DNA of 64,000 nt from TMP-24 sp046348855 (GTDB lineage: Bacteria; Pseudomonadota; Alphaproteobacteria; Rhodobacterales; Rhodobacteraceae): positions 1 through 64,000 of the forward strand of contig JAXMDK010000010.1 in assembly GCA_046348855.1 (NCBI GenBank). The letters run 5' to 3'. The translations under genes and the position numbers were made by a program. The notes under the pieces were generated by a model that had not been told where the DNA came from, did not search any database, and saw only the letters and a list, made by a program, of their open reading frames with translations. Below, piece after piece: positions 34,302-42,032 of this stretch. The first letter of the stretch is position 1, and every line of letters begins with the position of its first letter.

Positions 34302-35062
34302 CGCTCGCGGTCAGAACGGTCGGCATCCGCAAGAGCTTTGGCGCGCAAGAGGTGCTTAAGGGCATCGACCTGGCGGTGGACTATGGCGAGGTGCTGTGCA
34401 TCCTCGGCCCCTCGGGCAGCGGCAAGTCGACGCTTCTGCGCTGCATCAACCATCTGGAAGTGCCCGACGGCGGCTATGCCTGGGTGGATGGCCAGATCAT
34501 CGGCTATGCGCTGAAAGGCGGCGCGCTGCATGAACTGCCGGTCAAGCGGCTGCGCGCCCAGCAGGCCCAGCTTGGCATGGTGTTCCAGCACTTCAACCTG
34601 TTTGCGCATCGCACCGTCCTTGGCAACGTGATCGAGGGTCCGACGGTGGTGCGCGGCCTGCCGCGCGACCAGGCGGTGGCGCGGGCGATGGAACTTCTGG
34701 ACATGGTGGGGATGGTCGAAAAGGCCGACGCCTATCCGGCCCAGCTGTCGGGCGGCCAGAAGCAGCGGGTTGCCATTGCCCGTGCGCTGGCGATGGAACC
34801 GCGGGTGATGCTGTTCGACGAGCCGACCAGCGCGCTCGACCCCGAACTGGTGGGCGAGGTGCTGGAGGTGATGAAGCGCCTGGCCGCCGCCGGAACCACG
34901 ATGATCATCGTCACCCACGAGATCGGCTTTGCCCGCGAGGTGGCCGACCGTGTCGTGGTGATGATCGACGGCGAAATCCGCGAGACCGGCCCGGCATCGA
35001 CGGTCCTGTCCAACCCCGCCGATCCCCGCGTCAGGAATTTCCTTGGCCGCGTCCTGGCCTGA
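34298..35062 (+). CDS. Polar-amino-acid-type ABC ATP-binding protein
   Basis: A 254-residue GlnQ/HisP-type ATPase: Walker A GPSGSGKST (about 37-45), signature LSGGQKQR (about 150-157), Walker B VMLFDEPTSALD and switch VTHEIGFA. It is coupled to the permease gene (ATGA) and precedes the binding-protein gene by 35 bases. Confidence 0.93.
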   Translation: MTLAVRTVGIRKSFGAQEVLKGIDLAVDYGEVLCILGPSGSGKSTLLRCINHLEVPDGGYAWVDGQIIGYALKGGALHELPVKRLRAQQAQLGMVFQHFNLFAHRTVLGNVIEGPTVVRGLPRDQAVARAMELLDMVGMVEKADAYPAQLSGGQKQRVAIARALAMEPRVMLFDEPTSALDPELVGEVLEVMKRLAAAGTTMIIVTHEIGFAREVADRVVVMIDGEIRETGPASTVLSNPADPRVRNFLGRVLA

Positions 35063-35097
35063 AGCAACCCCGAAACCAGCAAGAGAGGATTACCGCA

Positions 35098-35961
35098 ATG
35101 ACCCCCACCCCGAACCAGCTGCGCAGCGTCTCGCTTGCGGCGCTGATGCTGATGGCCGGCGCCCTGCCGTCCTTCGCGGCGACCGACACCAAGGCGGCCG
35201 CGCTTCTGCCCGACGCCTACAAGAGCTCGGGCAAGCTCAACATCGTCATCTCGCTGGCCTATCCGCCGATGGAATATACCGACGCGGGTTCCGAGGAGCT
35301 GAAGGGCTTCGACATCGACATGGCCCGCGCCATCGCCGACCGGCTGGGCCTGAAGGCCGAGTTCCAGAATGTCGAGTTCCCGCAGCTGATCCCGCAGGTC
35401 GTCACCGGCCGGTCCGACATGATCATGACCGCCTTCTCCGACAAGGTCGAACGCCAGGCGCAGCTGGACTTCATCGACTATTTCAACACGGGCAACGTCT
35501 TCTACTCGACCGCCGACCACAAGGACGCGATCAAGGACGAAAAGGGCCTGTGCGGCCAGACGATCGCCGTCGCCACCGGCACCAGCTGGGTCACCTGGGC
35601 CGAGGACGTGGGCAAGGCCAACTGCCCGGCGGACAAGCTGTATAACGTGATCCAGATTCCGACCCAGGCAGAGCACATCATGCAGATCAAGCAGGGCCGC
35701 GCCCAGGCTTCGGTGATCGGCGTCGAGGGGCTGGCGGATCTTGAAATCAACGAACCCGGCCAGTTCTACCAGATCGGCGTTCCGGGCGACCCGAACCCCT
35801 ATGGCATCGCCTTCGAGAAGAAGAACACCGGCCTGCGCGACGCAGTGCTGGCGGCGCTGAACGGCATGAAGGCCGACGGCACTTACAAGGAAATCGTCGA
35901 CCGCTATCACTTGGGTGTTGGCGCGGTCGGGGAATTCGTGGTCAACGGCGCCAAAGAGTAG
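35098..35961 (+). CDS. Polar-amino-acid-type periplasmic binding protein
   Basis: A 287-residue SBP_bac_3 family protein with a Sec signal peptide (cleavage near FAA-TDT, about residue 24). The segments MEYTDAGSEELKGFDIDMARAI-like and GRSDMIMTAFSDKVERQAQLDFIDYF are typical of amino-acid and opine binding proteins. Ligand not determinable. It has an AGAGAGG-like ribosome site and is followed after 19 bases by the GntR gene. Confidence 0.9.
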   Translation: MTPTPNQLRSVSLAALMLMAGALPSFAATDTKAAALLPDAYKSSGKLNIVISLAYPPMEYTDAGSEELKGFDIDMARAIADRLGLKAEFQNVEFPQLIPQVVTGRSDMIMTAFSDKVERQAQLDFIDYFNTGNVFYSTADHKDAIKDEKGLCGQTIAVATGTSWVTWAEDVGKANCPADKLYNVIQIPTQAEHIMQIKQGRAQASVIGVEGLADLEINEPGQFYQIGVPGDPNPYGIAFEKKNTGLRDAVLAALNGMKADGTYKEIVDRYHLGVGAVGEFVVNGAKE

Positions 35962-35980
35962 AATCGGAGGACCGGCTGAA

Positions 35981-36757
35981 ATGGCGGGATCGGGCGACAT
36001 TGGCGCAACGGCGGGGGCGGACCCCCTGAGCGCGGTGACGCTCGATCCCTATTCGGGCGAACAGCTTTACCGGCAGCTTTACCGATCCCTGCGCAATGCC
36101 ATCCTTACCGGCGTCTGGGGCGAGGGCGAGATCATACCGTCCGAGAACGAGATGCGCGACCGTTTCGCCATCGCCCGGACGACGGTGCGCAACGCCATGG
36201 CGCTTCTGGTGCGCGAGGGACTGGTCCGGCAGGAGCGCGGCAAGGGCACGATGGTGTCGCACCGGCCGGTCAGCCACAGCGTCTGGAACTTCGGCAGCTT
36301 TACCGATCTGGCGCGCGCCAGCGGCCGGCGCCCGGTCACGCGGGTCATCGAACACCGGATCGAGGACGGGGTGCTGGTGCTGGTGCGGGCCCGGGGCCTG
36401 GCCGGGCTGGGGCAGGTCGAGTGGCTGAACCTCGATACGTCCTGGCTGCCGCTGGACCTTTATCCGGGGATCGACGGCTACGACTTTGCGGCGCAGTCGC
36501 TCTATGCGGTGCTGCGCAGCAAATACGGCCGCTATCCGGCGCGCACCGAACTCATGCTGAGCGTGGTCCCGGCCACGGCGCAGCTGCGCGAGGTGTTCGG
36601 CCCGATGCCCGAGGTCGCGGGCTATCTTTGCGCGACGGGGGACGTTCTGGACCAGGCGGGCGAGCGGGTCGAACGGACCTCGATCGTCTATTCGCCCAAG
36701 GTCGAAATGAAATTCGCAACCCGCTGGGGTCACGGCACGGCCGAACGGACCGAATAG
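35981..36757 (+). CDS. GntR-family regulator of the HutC/UTRA type
   Basis: A 258-residue regulator: winged helix at about residues 25-92 (IIPSENEMRDRFAIARTTVRNAMALLVREGLVRQERGKGT) and a UTRA effector domain at about 110-250. The start at 35981 has CGGAGGA upstream. It is encoded within the operon it probably controls, through the palindrome at 33355-33374. UTRA domains bind small metabolites such as amino acids, sugars or their phosphates; the ligand here may be a product of the PfkB kinase. Confidence 0.9.
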   Translation: MAGSGDIGATAGADPLSAVTLDPYSGEQLYRQLYRSLRNAILTGVWGEGEIIPSENEMRDRFAIARTTVRNAMALLVREGLVRQERGKGTMVSHRPVSHSVWNFGSFTDLARASGRRPVTRVIEHRIEDGVLVLVRARGLAGLGQVEWLNLDTSWLPLDLYPGIDGYDFAAQSLYAVLRSKYGRYPARTELMLSVVPATAQLREVFGPMPEVAGYLCATGDVLDQAGERVERTSIVYSPKVEMKFATRWGHGTAERTE

Positions 36758-36775
36758 GCGGGACAGGAGACTGGA

Positions 36776-37519
36776 ATGACGAAGTTGAACGGCGTGTTCC
36801 CCACGCCGAAGCCCATCCTTGGCATGCTGCATCTTGGCGGCGACGATCCGGCCGACCGGATCGCCCGCGCGGTCGAGGAAGCGCGGATCATGGCGGGCGA
36901 GGGGGTCGATGGCCTTGTCGTCGAGAACTACTTCGGCGACCGGGACGACGTGGAGCGGGTCCTGGACCGGCTTGTCGCGCTTAACCCCGGCCCGCGCATC
37001 GGCATCAACGTACTGCGCGACAACGACCGCGCCTTTGCGCTGGCGCGGCGCTATCCGGTGGCCTTCATCCAGATCGATTCGGTCTGTGGCCACCTGCCGC
37101 CCGACGCCGACGCCGCCTTTGCCGAAAAGCTGGCCGCCGAACGGGCGGGCGTCACCGCCCTGCTCTTGGGTGGGGTGCGCTTCAAGTATCAGCCGGTTCT
37201 CTCGGGCCGGCCCGAGGCCGAGGATGTGCGCCTTGGCGCGGCGCGCTGCGATGCGCTGGTGGTGACGTCGGACGCGACCGGGCAGGAAACCGATCCGGCC
37301 AAGACACGGCGCATCCGGGCTGCTTCGGGCGGCTCGGTGCCGATCCTGATCGGCGCGGGCATGACCGAGGCGAATGCGGAAAGCCAGCTTGCCATCGCCG
37401 ACGGCGCCATCGTCGGCAGCTGGCTGAAGGAAGGCCACAGCGACAAGGGCCGGGTGGTTCCGTCCCATGTCGCCCGCTTCATGGCGGCGGTCAGAAAGGC
37501 CCGCGAGGCGCTGGTATGA
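36776..37519 (+). CDS. BtpA/SgcQ-family TIM-barrel protein
   Basis: A 247-residue protein of the BtpA family, recognised by ILGMLHLGG at the N-terminus, DGLVVENYFGD, the GINVLRDND segment and the C-terminal GAGMTEANAES...DGAIVGSWLK. The fold is a phosphate-binding TIM barrel. The cyanobacterial member affects photosystem I assembly, and SgcQ in E. coli lies in a sugar PTS cluster; no reaction is firmly assigned. In this operon it sits between a GntR regulator and a PfkB kinase gene, which suggests a role as an enzyme acting on a phosphorylated sugar-like compound. Confidence 0.8.
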   Translation: MTKLNGVFPTPKPILGMLHLGGDDPADRIARAVEEARIMAGEGVDGLVVENYFGDRDDVERVLDRLVALNPGPRIGINVLRDNDRAFALARRYPVAFIQIDSVCGHLPPDADAAFAEKLAAERAGVTALLLGGVRFKYQPVLSGRPEAEDVRLGAARCDALVVTSDATGQETDPAKTRRIRAASGGSVPILIGAGMTEANAESQLAIADGAIVGSWLKEGHSDKGRVVPSHVARFMAAVRKAREALV

Positions 37520-38004
37520 CCCGGATCGTCCAGGCAAGCGAGCTGACCGCCGAGGGCTTTGCGCCCTTCGGTCGCGTCCACGACCTGGCCGGGGGCGGCA
37601 GCGCCGGTGTGCAGCGCATGGCTGGCGAGGGCTGGACCGACGGCTTCACCCTTGCGCCGCTGATCGACGGGCGGGGACATCTGGGCATGACGCAAGGCCC
37701 CGCCGCGCCGTGGTTGGCCCGCCAGATGGAGCGCCATCCCCTGACCGAAGAGGCGCTTTTCTGCGCCGGCGCGCCCATCGTTCTGGCGGTTGCGCCAGCG
37801 GGCGAAGGCGATGCGCCGCTGTCGGCTACAGTCGAAGCCTTCATCATCCGGCCCGGACAGGTGGCGGTGATGAACCGTGGCGTCTGGCACGACGCCTGCC
37901 GTGGGTTGACCGGCCCGACCGCCTATCACTGGATGGCCATCTGCGGGCTTGGCCCCGACCCCTGGGTCGGGATCGCCGGCGGTCCGGTCGAGGTCAGGGC
38001 ATGA
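37516..38004 (+). CDS. Ureidoglycolate-lyase-like cupin
   Basis: A 162-residue protein of the AllA (ureidoglycolate lyase) cupin family: ELTAEGFAPFGRV at the N-terminus, ERHPLTEEALFCAG in the middle and MNRGVWHDACRG (the conserved GxWH segment) near residue 120. Ureidoglycolate lyase releases urea and glyoxylate, but many homologues are unassigned. No other ureide-degradation genes are present here. It overlaps the genes on both sides by 4 bases. Confidence 0.7.
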   Translation: MTRIVQASELTAEGFAPFGRVHDLAGGGSAGVQRMAGEGWTDGFTLAPLIDGRGHLGMTQGPAAPWLARQMERHPLTEEALFCAGAPIVLAVAPAGEGDAPLSATVEAFIIRPGQVAVMNRGVWHDACRGLTGPTAYHWMAICGLGPDPWVGIAGGPVEVRA

Positions 38005-38921
38005 GCGTCTTTTTCATCGGCGATGTCGCGCTGGATGAATATTACACCGCCGACCGCTGGCCGGGCCGTGGCGACAAGGGCATGGTGGGCGAGCTTCCCG
38101 CCGAATGCGGCGGCTCGATCGCCAATGCCGCCGTGGTTCATGCCGCGCTGGGTGGAGCGACCGAGTTCATCTCGCTCCTGAACGAAAGCCCGCTGTCGGA
38201 CCGGCTGATCGCCGACCTGAACGCCAACGGGGTTTCGACCCGGCACATGCTGCGCGACCCCGCGATCCCGGAATCGCGCAACCTGATCTTTCTGGTCCAA
38301 GGCGAACATGTCGTCCTGACCGTCGAGATGGGCGAACAGCCGATGTGGTTGCCGGCAGAAACGCTTGCTGCGTTGCGGGCGCCCGGTTTCCTTTACACGA
38401 CGCTGTATCGCGTGCGCCGGCTGCACTCCGGGCAACTGGCGCAGGCCGCCCTGCTGGCCGACCTGCGCGCCCACGGAAGGCGGGTGGTCTTCGACCTGGA
38501 TGTCGGCGGCGCGACCGAGGCGGATCTGCCCTATCTGCAGGGGGCCGAGGTGGTGATCTTCAATCGGATCGGCTTTCGCGCCACCTTCGGCCATGACGAG
38601 ATCGCCCGCGTGTCCGAGTGGATGCGGCGGAACGACATAGCGCGGGTGGTCAGGACCATCGCCGAGGACGGTGCCGAGGCGCTGGACGGCGACAGGCTGA
38701 TCCGCGCGCCGGGCCACCCCGTGCCGGTCGTGGACGTGACCGGCGCCGGCGACACGTTCGGGGCGGCGCTGACCTGGGGCCTTGGCAGGGGCGAAACCTT
38801 CGATATGGTGCTGGACTTTGCGACTGCCGCCGCCGCCCGTTCGGTCACGCTCCACGGCCCGCGCGGCGGCAAGGCCACGGAAGCAGAAGTGCGGGACTGG
38901 CTGGCGCGGCAGGCGGGATAG
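38001..38921 (+). CDS. PfkB-family carbohydrate kinase
   Basis: A 306-residue ribokinase-like sugar kinase. The N-terminal GDVALDEYYTADRWPGRGDK and ECGGSIANAA (about 38-47) form the substrate site, and the C-terminal VDVTGAGDTFGAAL (about 244-257) holds the anion hole and catalytic Asp. It is the last gene of the transporter operon, coupled to the cupin gene by a 4-base overlap. It probably phosphorylates the imported or partly processed substrate. Confidence 0.9.
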   Translation: MSVFFIGDVALDEYYTADRWPGRGDKGMVGELPAECGGSIANAAVVHAALGGATEFISLLNESPLSDRLIADLNANGVSTRHMLRDPAIPESRNLIFLVQGEHVVLTVEMGEQPMWLPAETLAALRAPGFLYTTLYRVRRLHSGQLAQAALLADLRAHGRRVVFDLDVGGATEADLPYLQGAEVVIFNRIGFRATFGHDEIARVSEWMRRNDIARVVRTIAEDGAEALDGDRLIRAPGHPVPVVDVTGAGDTFGAALTWGLGRGETFDMVLDFATAAAARSVTLHGPRGGKATEAEVRDWLARQAG

Positions 38922-38957
38922 GCGGGGCCGCTTTCTCAAGACGCTGGACAGCGACAC

Positions 38958-38997
38958 CCTTGGCGTGCGAGGAAGGGCGCCTTTTTCAACGCCAAGG
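38958..38997 (+). promoter_or_regulatory. Inverted repeat that covers the ribosome site of the next gene
   Basis: CCTTGGCGT (38958-38966) and ACGCCAAGG (38989-38997) are perfectly complementary, and the right arm contains the beginning of the strong AAGGAGG ribosome site for the ATG at 39008. A GGGCGCCTTTTT segment in the loop could act as a weak competing terminator. It may be an RNA switch or simply the end of the upstream operon. Confidence 0.35.
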
Positions 38998-39007
38998 AGG
39001 ATCTGCC

Positions 39008-39627
39008 ATGCGACCCGGTCGCGCCCCACGCCAACCCTGACCCGCCGCGCGCTCGGCACCCGGCTTGCCGGGGCCGCCGCCGTGATCGGCTTCGGGAATG
39101 GTGCGTCGGCAAGCGGACCGGCAAATCTGGCGCCATTGCTGGACCCCGACCTGCGCGACGCGGCGCTGCGCGGTCTGGCGCTGGCCGGCTATCGCGGCGA
39201 CCCGGTCACGGCGGCGGCGGCCAACGCGACGCTGGCGCGGCTGGCGGACACCGACCCCGAGGCAGCACTTCTGGGCCGCCTCTACCAGATGCTCGACGTC
39301 CGCCCCGCTGCCTACTGGCCCGAGGACGTGCCCAAGGCGGCGGCGGCCGACCTTGCCATCCTGCACGTGGCGATCCGCGCCTGCCAGCCGGTTGCCTTCG
39401 GCTACACCGACCTGTCGGGCATCGAGACCGCGCGCACGGTGCTGCCCTTGGCGCTGGTGCACCCGCCGCAGGGGGTGAAGCTGCTGGCCTGGTGCGAGGA
39501 ACGCGAGGATTTCCGCCAGTTCTTCGTGCGCGCCATGCGGGACCTGACCCCGCGCCCCGGCGATTTCAGCGAGGATCGCCTGACCCTGCTGGAGGGTCTC
39601 CTGGACAAGGAACCCGGCCGGGACTGA
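39008..39627 (+). CDS. WYL-domain protein with signal-like N-terminus, apparent frameshift after codon 10
   Basis: A strong ribosome site (AAGGAGG) precedes ATG 39008, but that frame stops after MRPGRAPRQP. In the next frame the sequence continues as LTRRALGTRLAGAAAVIG then NGASASG, which looks like a Tat or Sec signal, and goes on to a WYL domain at about residues 120-190 (CQPVAFGYTDLSG, VLPLALVHPPQG, LLAWCEEREDFRQF). One extra C in the CCC run at 39036-39038 joins both into a 206-residue protein. Otherwise GTG 39082 would be the nearest start. WYL domains sense ligands in transcription factors; no DNA-binding helix is visible here, and a signal peptide would make it extracytoplasmic, which is unusual. 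Confidence 0.6.
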
Positions 39628-39639
39628 CGCCCGGCCGGA

Positions 39640-39675
39640 CCGACCCGGTCCAAACCGCCGCCCGGACCGGGTCGG
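39640..39675. terminator. Strong hairpin after the WYL gene
   Basis: CCGACCCGGTCC and GGACCGGGTCGG form a perfect 12-base-pair stem with a 12-base loop, 13 bases after the WYL stop and close to the end of the minus-strand oxidoreductase remnant. It could terminate both. Confidence 0.55.
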
Positions 39676-39886
39676 CATGGATCGCCGGCTTGTCGCGCAT
39701 CGCCACGGGTTCCAGCCCACCGCTGGCGACTGCCCGAAGCGCCGGTCTGCCGCCAGGGTCGCGGCATAGCCTTCCAGGTGCTAGGGCAGTCGCGGCGCCC
39801 GCCCTGGCCGCTGAGATCCATTCGCGGAACTCCTGGTCGTAAGCCTCGATGAAGCGTTCGCGCCAGTCCGCCGGAATCGCCTGCCG
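39660..39886 (-). pseudogene. C-terminal remnant of a Gfo/Idh/MocA-type (inositol-dehydrogenase-like) oxidoreductase
   Basis: On the minus strand from 39886, the sequence reads IPADWRERFIEAYDQEFREWISAA, then after a shift WEGYAATLAAD, then after another shift LRAVASGGLEPVAMRDKPAIHA. This is the usual C-terminus of Gfo/Idh/MocA oxidoreductases such as inositol 2-dehydrogenase. Adding one C and one G at about 39780 and one G at about 39748 restores a single frame. The N-terminal three quarters are missing: the frame ends abruptly where the ATPase fragment begins at 39881. No clear stop codon is seen. The gene cannot be functional as it stands. Confidence 0.6.
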
Positions 39887-40135
39887 CACCTGACCGTGCT
39901 GGAGAACGCCGCCTTCCCGCTGGAAGTGCAGGGCGTCGACCGCAAGACCCGGCTCGAGCGCGCTCGCCAGGTCATCGACCTGGTCGGGCTGAACGGGCGC
40001 GAGAACCGCTATCCCCACCAGCTTTCGGGCGGCCAGCAGCAGCGGGTCGGCATTGCCCGGTCGCTGGTGGTGGAGCCCGACCTGTGGTTCCTTGATGAGC
40101 CCTTTTCAGCGCTCGATCCGCTGATCCGGCGCGAG
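39881..40135 (+). pseudogene. Internal fragment of a second ProV-type ABC ATPase gene
   Basis: These 255 bases match the middle of the ATPase gene at 13631-14659 (from LPHLTVLENAAFPLEV through the signature LSGGQQQR to Walker B and DPLIRRE), on the opposite strand. I count nine base differences and every one is silent. Walker A and both ends of the gene are missing. The flanks are unrelated: an oxidoreductase remnant on the left and an unknown tail on the right. It is therefore a piece of a formerly functional close homologue, moved here by recombination. Confidence 0.8.
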
Positions 40136-40220
40136 ATTCTGGACGCGCTGCGGCAGGACGGGCCGGGGGGTGCTGCAGCGGATCATTCCGTTCGAAACGG
40201 TGACGCCGGAAAGCATGTAG
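40136..40220 (+). pseudogene. Short tail of an unidentified gene
   Basis: Directly after the ATPase fragment, the plus strand continues ILDALRQ and, with a frame change, GVLQRIIPFETVTPESM followed by TAG at 40218-40220. The pattern recalls the C-termini of periplasmic sugar-binding proteins, but this is too short to be sure. No start is present. Confidence 0.3.
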
Positions 40221-40260
40221 GCCGGCAAGACTGTGGTGGGCGACACTGCTCACGAAGACT

Positions 40261-40299
40261 TTCCCGAGTCATTCTATAAACAACTCTTTCACTCGGGAA
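40261..40299. promoter_or_regulatory. Inverted repeat upstream of the iron uptake operon
   Basis: TTCCCGAGT (40261-40269) and ACTCGGGAA (40291-40299) are a perfect 9-base inverted repeat around an AT-rich 21-base centre, 44 bases before the first ftr gene. It could be a regulator site or a terminator for upstream remnants. It does not match Fur, RirA or Irr consensus sites that I know. Confidence 0.4.
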
Positions 40300-40342
40300 T
40301 TGAACCCATTAGAAGGGCGACAGTGTCCCGATGGTGAGAATC

Positions 40343-40867
40343 ATGTCCCTTTGCCGCCTTGCGCTTCTGACCACCACCCTGCTGATGCCGCTGGCGGCGA
40401 TGGCCAAGGAATATCCCATCGGCGAACCGCTCACCGCCGCAGGGATGGAGATCGGCGCGGTCTACCTGCAGCCGATCGAGATGGACCCGCCGGGGATGAT
40501 GGCCGCCGCCGACCAGACCGACATCCATCTCGAGGCCGACATCCATGCCATCGAGGACAATCCCAACGGTTTCGCGCTGGGCGACTGGGTGCCCTATCTG
40601 GACATCGGCTATACGCTGACCAAGGAAGGCGGCCAGCCTGTCAGCGGCAAGCTGATGGCGATGGTCGCCTCTGACGGGCCGCACTATGGCGACAACGTCA
40701 AGCTGGACGGGATCGGCAAATACCACCTGACCTTCACCATCGCGCCGCCCGGCCATGAGTTCGGCCGCCATGTCGACAAGGAATCCGGCGTCGGCCCGTG
40801 GTTCGCGCCGATCACCGCCGAGTATGATTTCATCTTTGCCGGCACCGGCAAGAAGGGCGCCTACTGA
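40343..40867 (+). CDS. ftrA: Periplasmic iron-binding protein FtrA (P19/Tp34 family)
   Basis: A 174-residue periplasmic protein with a Sec signal peptide (cleavage near AMA-KEY). It belongs to the P19/Tp34/FetP family, which binds Cu and Fe in the periplasm: MEIGAVYLQPIEMDP, the metal-site histidine in DIHLEADIHA and GPHYGDNVKL are family features. In Brucella and Bordetella the FtrABCD system imports ferrous iron at acid pH. ATG 40343 has GGTGAG upstream; ATG 40331 is the alternative. Three further ftr genes follow without gaps. Confidence 0.88.
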   Translation: MSLCRLALLTTTLLMPLAAMAKEYPIGEPLTAAGMEIGAVYLQPIEMDPPGMMAAADQTDIHLEADIHAIEDNPNGFALGDWVPYLDIGYTLTKEGGQPVSGKLMAMVASDGPHYGDNVKLDGIGKYHLTFTIAPPGHEFGRHVDKESGVGPWFAPITAEYDFIFAGTGKKGAY

Positions 40868-40884
40868 GGCGCGAGGAGCATCCC

Positions 40885-41208
40885 ATGACCCGTCTGTTCA
40901 AGCCCGCCCTGATCCTTCTTGCGCTGTGTGGCGCGCCAGCGCTGGCCGATGACGCTGTCCTGACCTTCAATGACGGCACGTTTTCGCCCGCCCGCCTGGA
41001 AGTGGCCGCCGGCGACAGCGTGAAGATCACCCTTGTCAATGCCGGCGCCGAGCCGGTGGAGTTCGAAAGCCATGCCTTGCGCAAGGAAAAGGTGCTGGGG
41101 CCGGGCGTCACGTCCTTCATCGTGCTGCGCGGGGTGGCGACAGGGGAATATGACTTCTTCGACGATTTCCACCCCGACGCCGCCAAGGGCGTCATCGTGG
41201 TGAAGTGA
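40885..41208 (+). CDS. ftrB: Cupredoxin-domain protein FtrB
   Basis: A 107-residue small periplasmic cupredoxin-like protein with a signal peptide (cleavage near ALA-DDA). The fold pattern LEVAAGDSVKITLVNAGAEPVEFESHALRKEK is typical of the Cupredoxin_1 family. In FtrABCD it is thought to oxidise ferrous iron during transport. It follows ftrA by 17 bases with an AGGAG ribosome site. Confidence 0.88.
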   Translation: MTRLFKPALILLALCGAPALADDAVLTFNDGTFSPARLEVAAGDSVKITLVNAGAEPVEFESHALRKEKVLGPGVTSFIVLRGVATGEYDFFDDFHPDAAKGVIVVK

Positions 41209-41215
41209 GGCAAGG

Positions 41216-42031
41216 ATGCTGGCGCAAATCCTGTTCGTGGTCTGGCGCGAAAGCATCGAGGCGCTTCTGGTCATCGGCATCCTGCAGGCCTGGCTGCGGC
41301 AGAACGGAACGCCGCGCGCGGGGGCTTACCTGTGGGGCGGTGTCGCGGCGGGGCTGGCCGGGGCAGGGGCGCTGTCCTTCGTCCTGACCCGCTTCGGCGA
41401 CAGCCTGCCGCCCGAAGGGCAGGACCTGTTCCAGATGGTGCTGATGCTGGTGGCGGCGGGGCTGGTGGTGCAGATGGTGCTGTGGATGCGCCGCCATGGC
41501 CGGACGCTGAAGAACCAGCTGGAAAGCGGGCTGGCCGACCATCTGGCGCGCGGGCGGCTTTGGGGGATCTTCGCGCTGGCGGCCATCGCGGTGATGCGCG
41601 AAGGGGCCGAGACGGTGATCTTCCTGCAGGGCATCCTGGCCGCCACCGGCTGGACCGGCGAGACGATGCTGGCCATGTCCGCAGCCTTCGCGGCGGCCTG
41701 GGCGAGCTACGGGCTGTTGCAGGCCGGCGGCCGCTATCTGTCCTGGCGGGTGTTCTTCCGGCTGACCGAGACGATGCTGCTGCTTCTGGGCTGCGCGCTG
41801 TTCGTGAACGGGGCGGGCTATCTGGTGTCGCTGGGGGTGCTGCCCTATGGCAAGCCGTTGTGGGACCTGTCGCGCTTTCTGGACGATGCGCGGCCTTTGG
41901 GCGGCGTGGTGGCGGCGCTGACTGGTTATCGCTCGGCGCCCGATGCGGTGACGCTGGCCAGCTGGCTGATCTATTGGGGCGCGATTGCGCTGGCGTTCCG
42001 GGGGCAGTCGCGGCGGCTGGCGGCGGCCTGA
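41216..42031 (+). CDS. ftrC: Ferric/ferrous iron permease FtrC (FTR1 family)
   Basis: A 271-residue membrane protein with seven likely helices. The two FTR1 iron-motifs are RESIE (about 12-16) and REGAE (about 127-131), matching the RExxE consensus. It is the transport channel of the FtrABCD system. Its ATG follows ftrB by 7 bases, and ftrD begins immediately after its stop. Confidence 0.92.
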   Translation: MLAQILFVVWRESIEALLVIGILQAWLRQNGTPRAGAYLWGGVAAGLAGAGALSFVLTRFGDSLPPEGQDLFQMVLMLVAAGLVVQMVLWMRRHGRTLKNQLESGLADHLARGRLWGIFALAAIAVMREGAETVIFLQGILAATGWTGETMLAMSAAFAAAWASYGLLQAGGRYLSWRVFFRLTETMLLLLGCALFVNGAGYLVSLGVLPYGKPLWDLSRFLDDARPLGGVVAALTGYRSAPDAVTLASWLIYWGAIALAFRGQSRRLAAA

Positions 42032-42032
42032 G

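Noticed and set aside
39628..40330. Insertion sequence or prophage remnant in the scar
   Set aside because: No transposase, integrase or terminal inverted repeats with target duplication could be seen.
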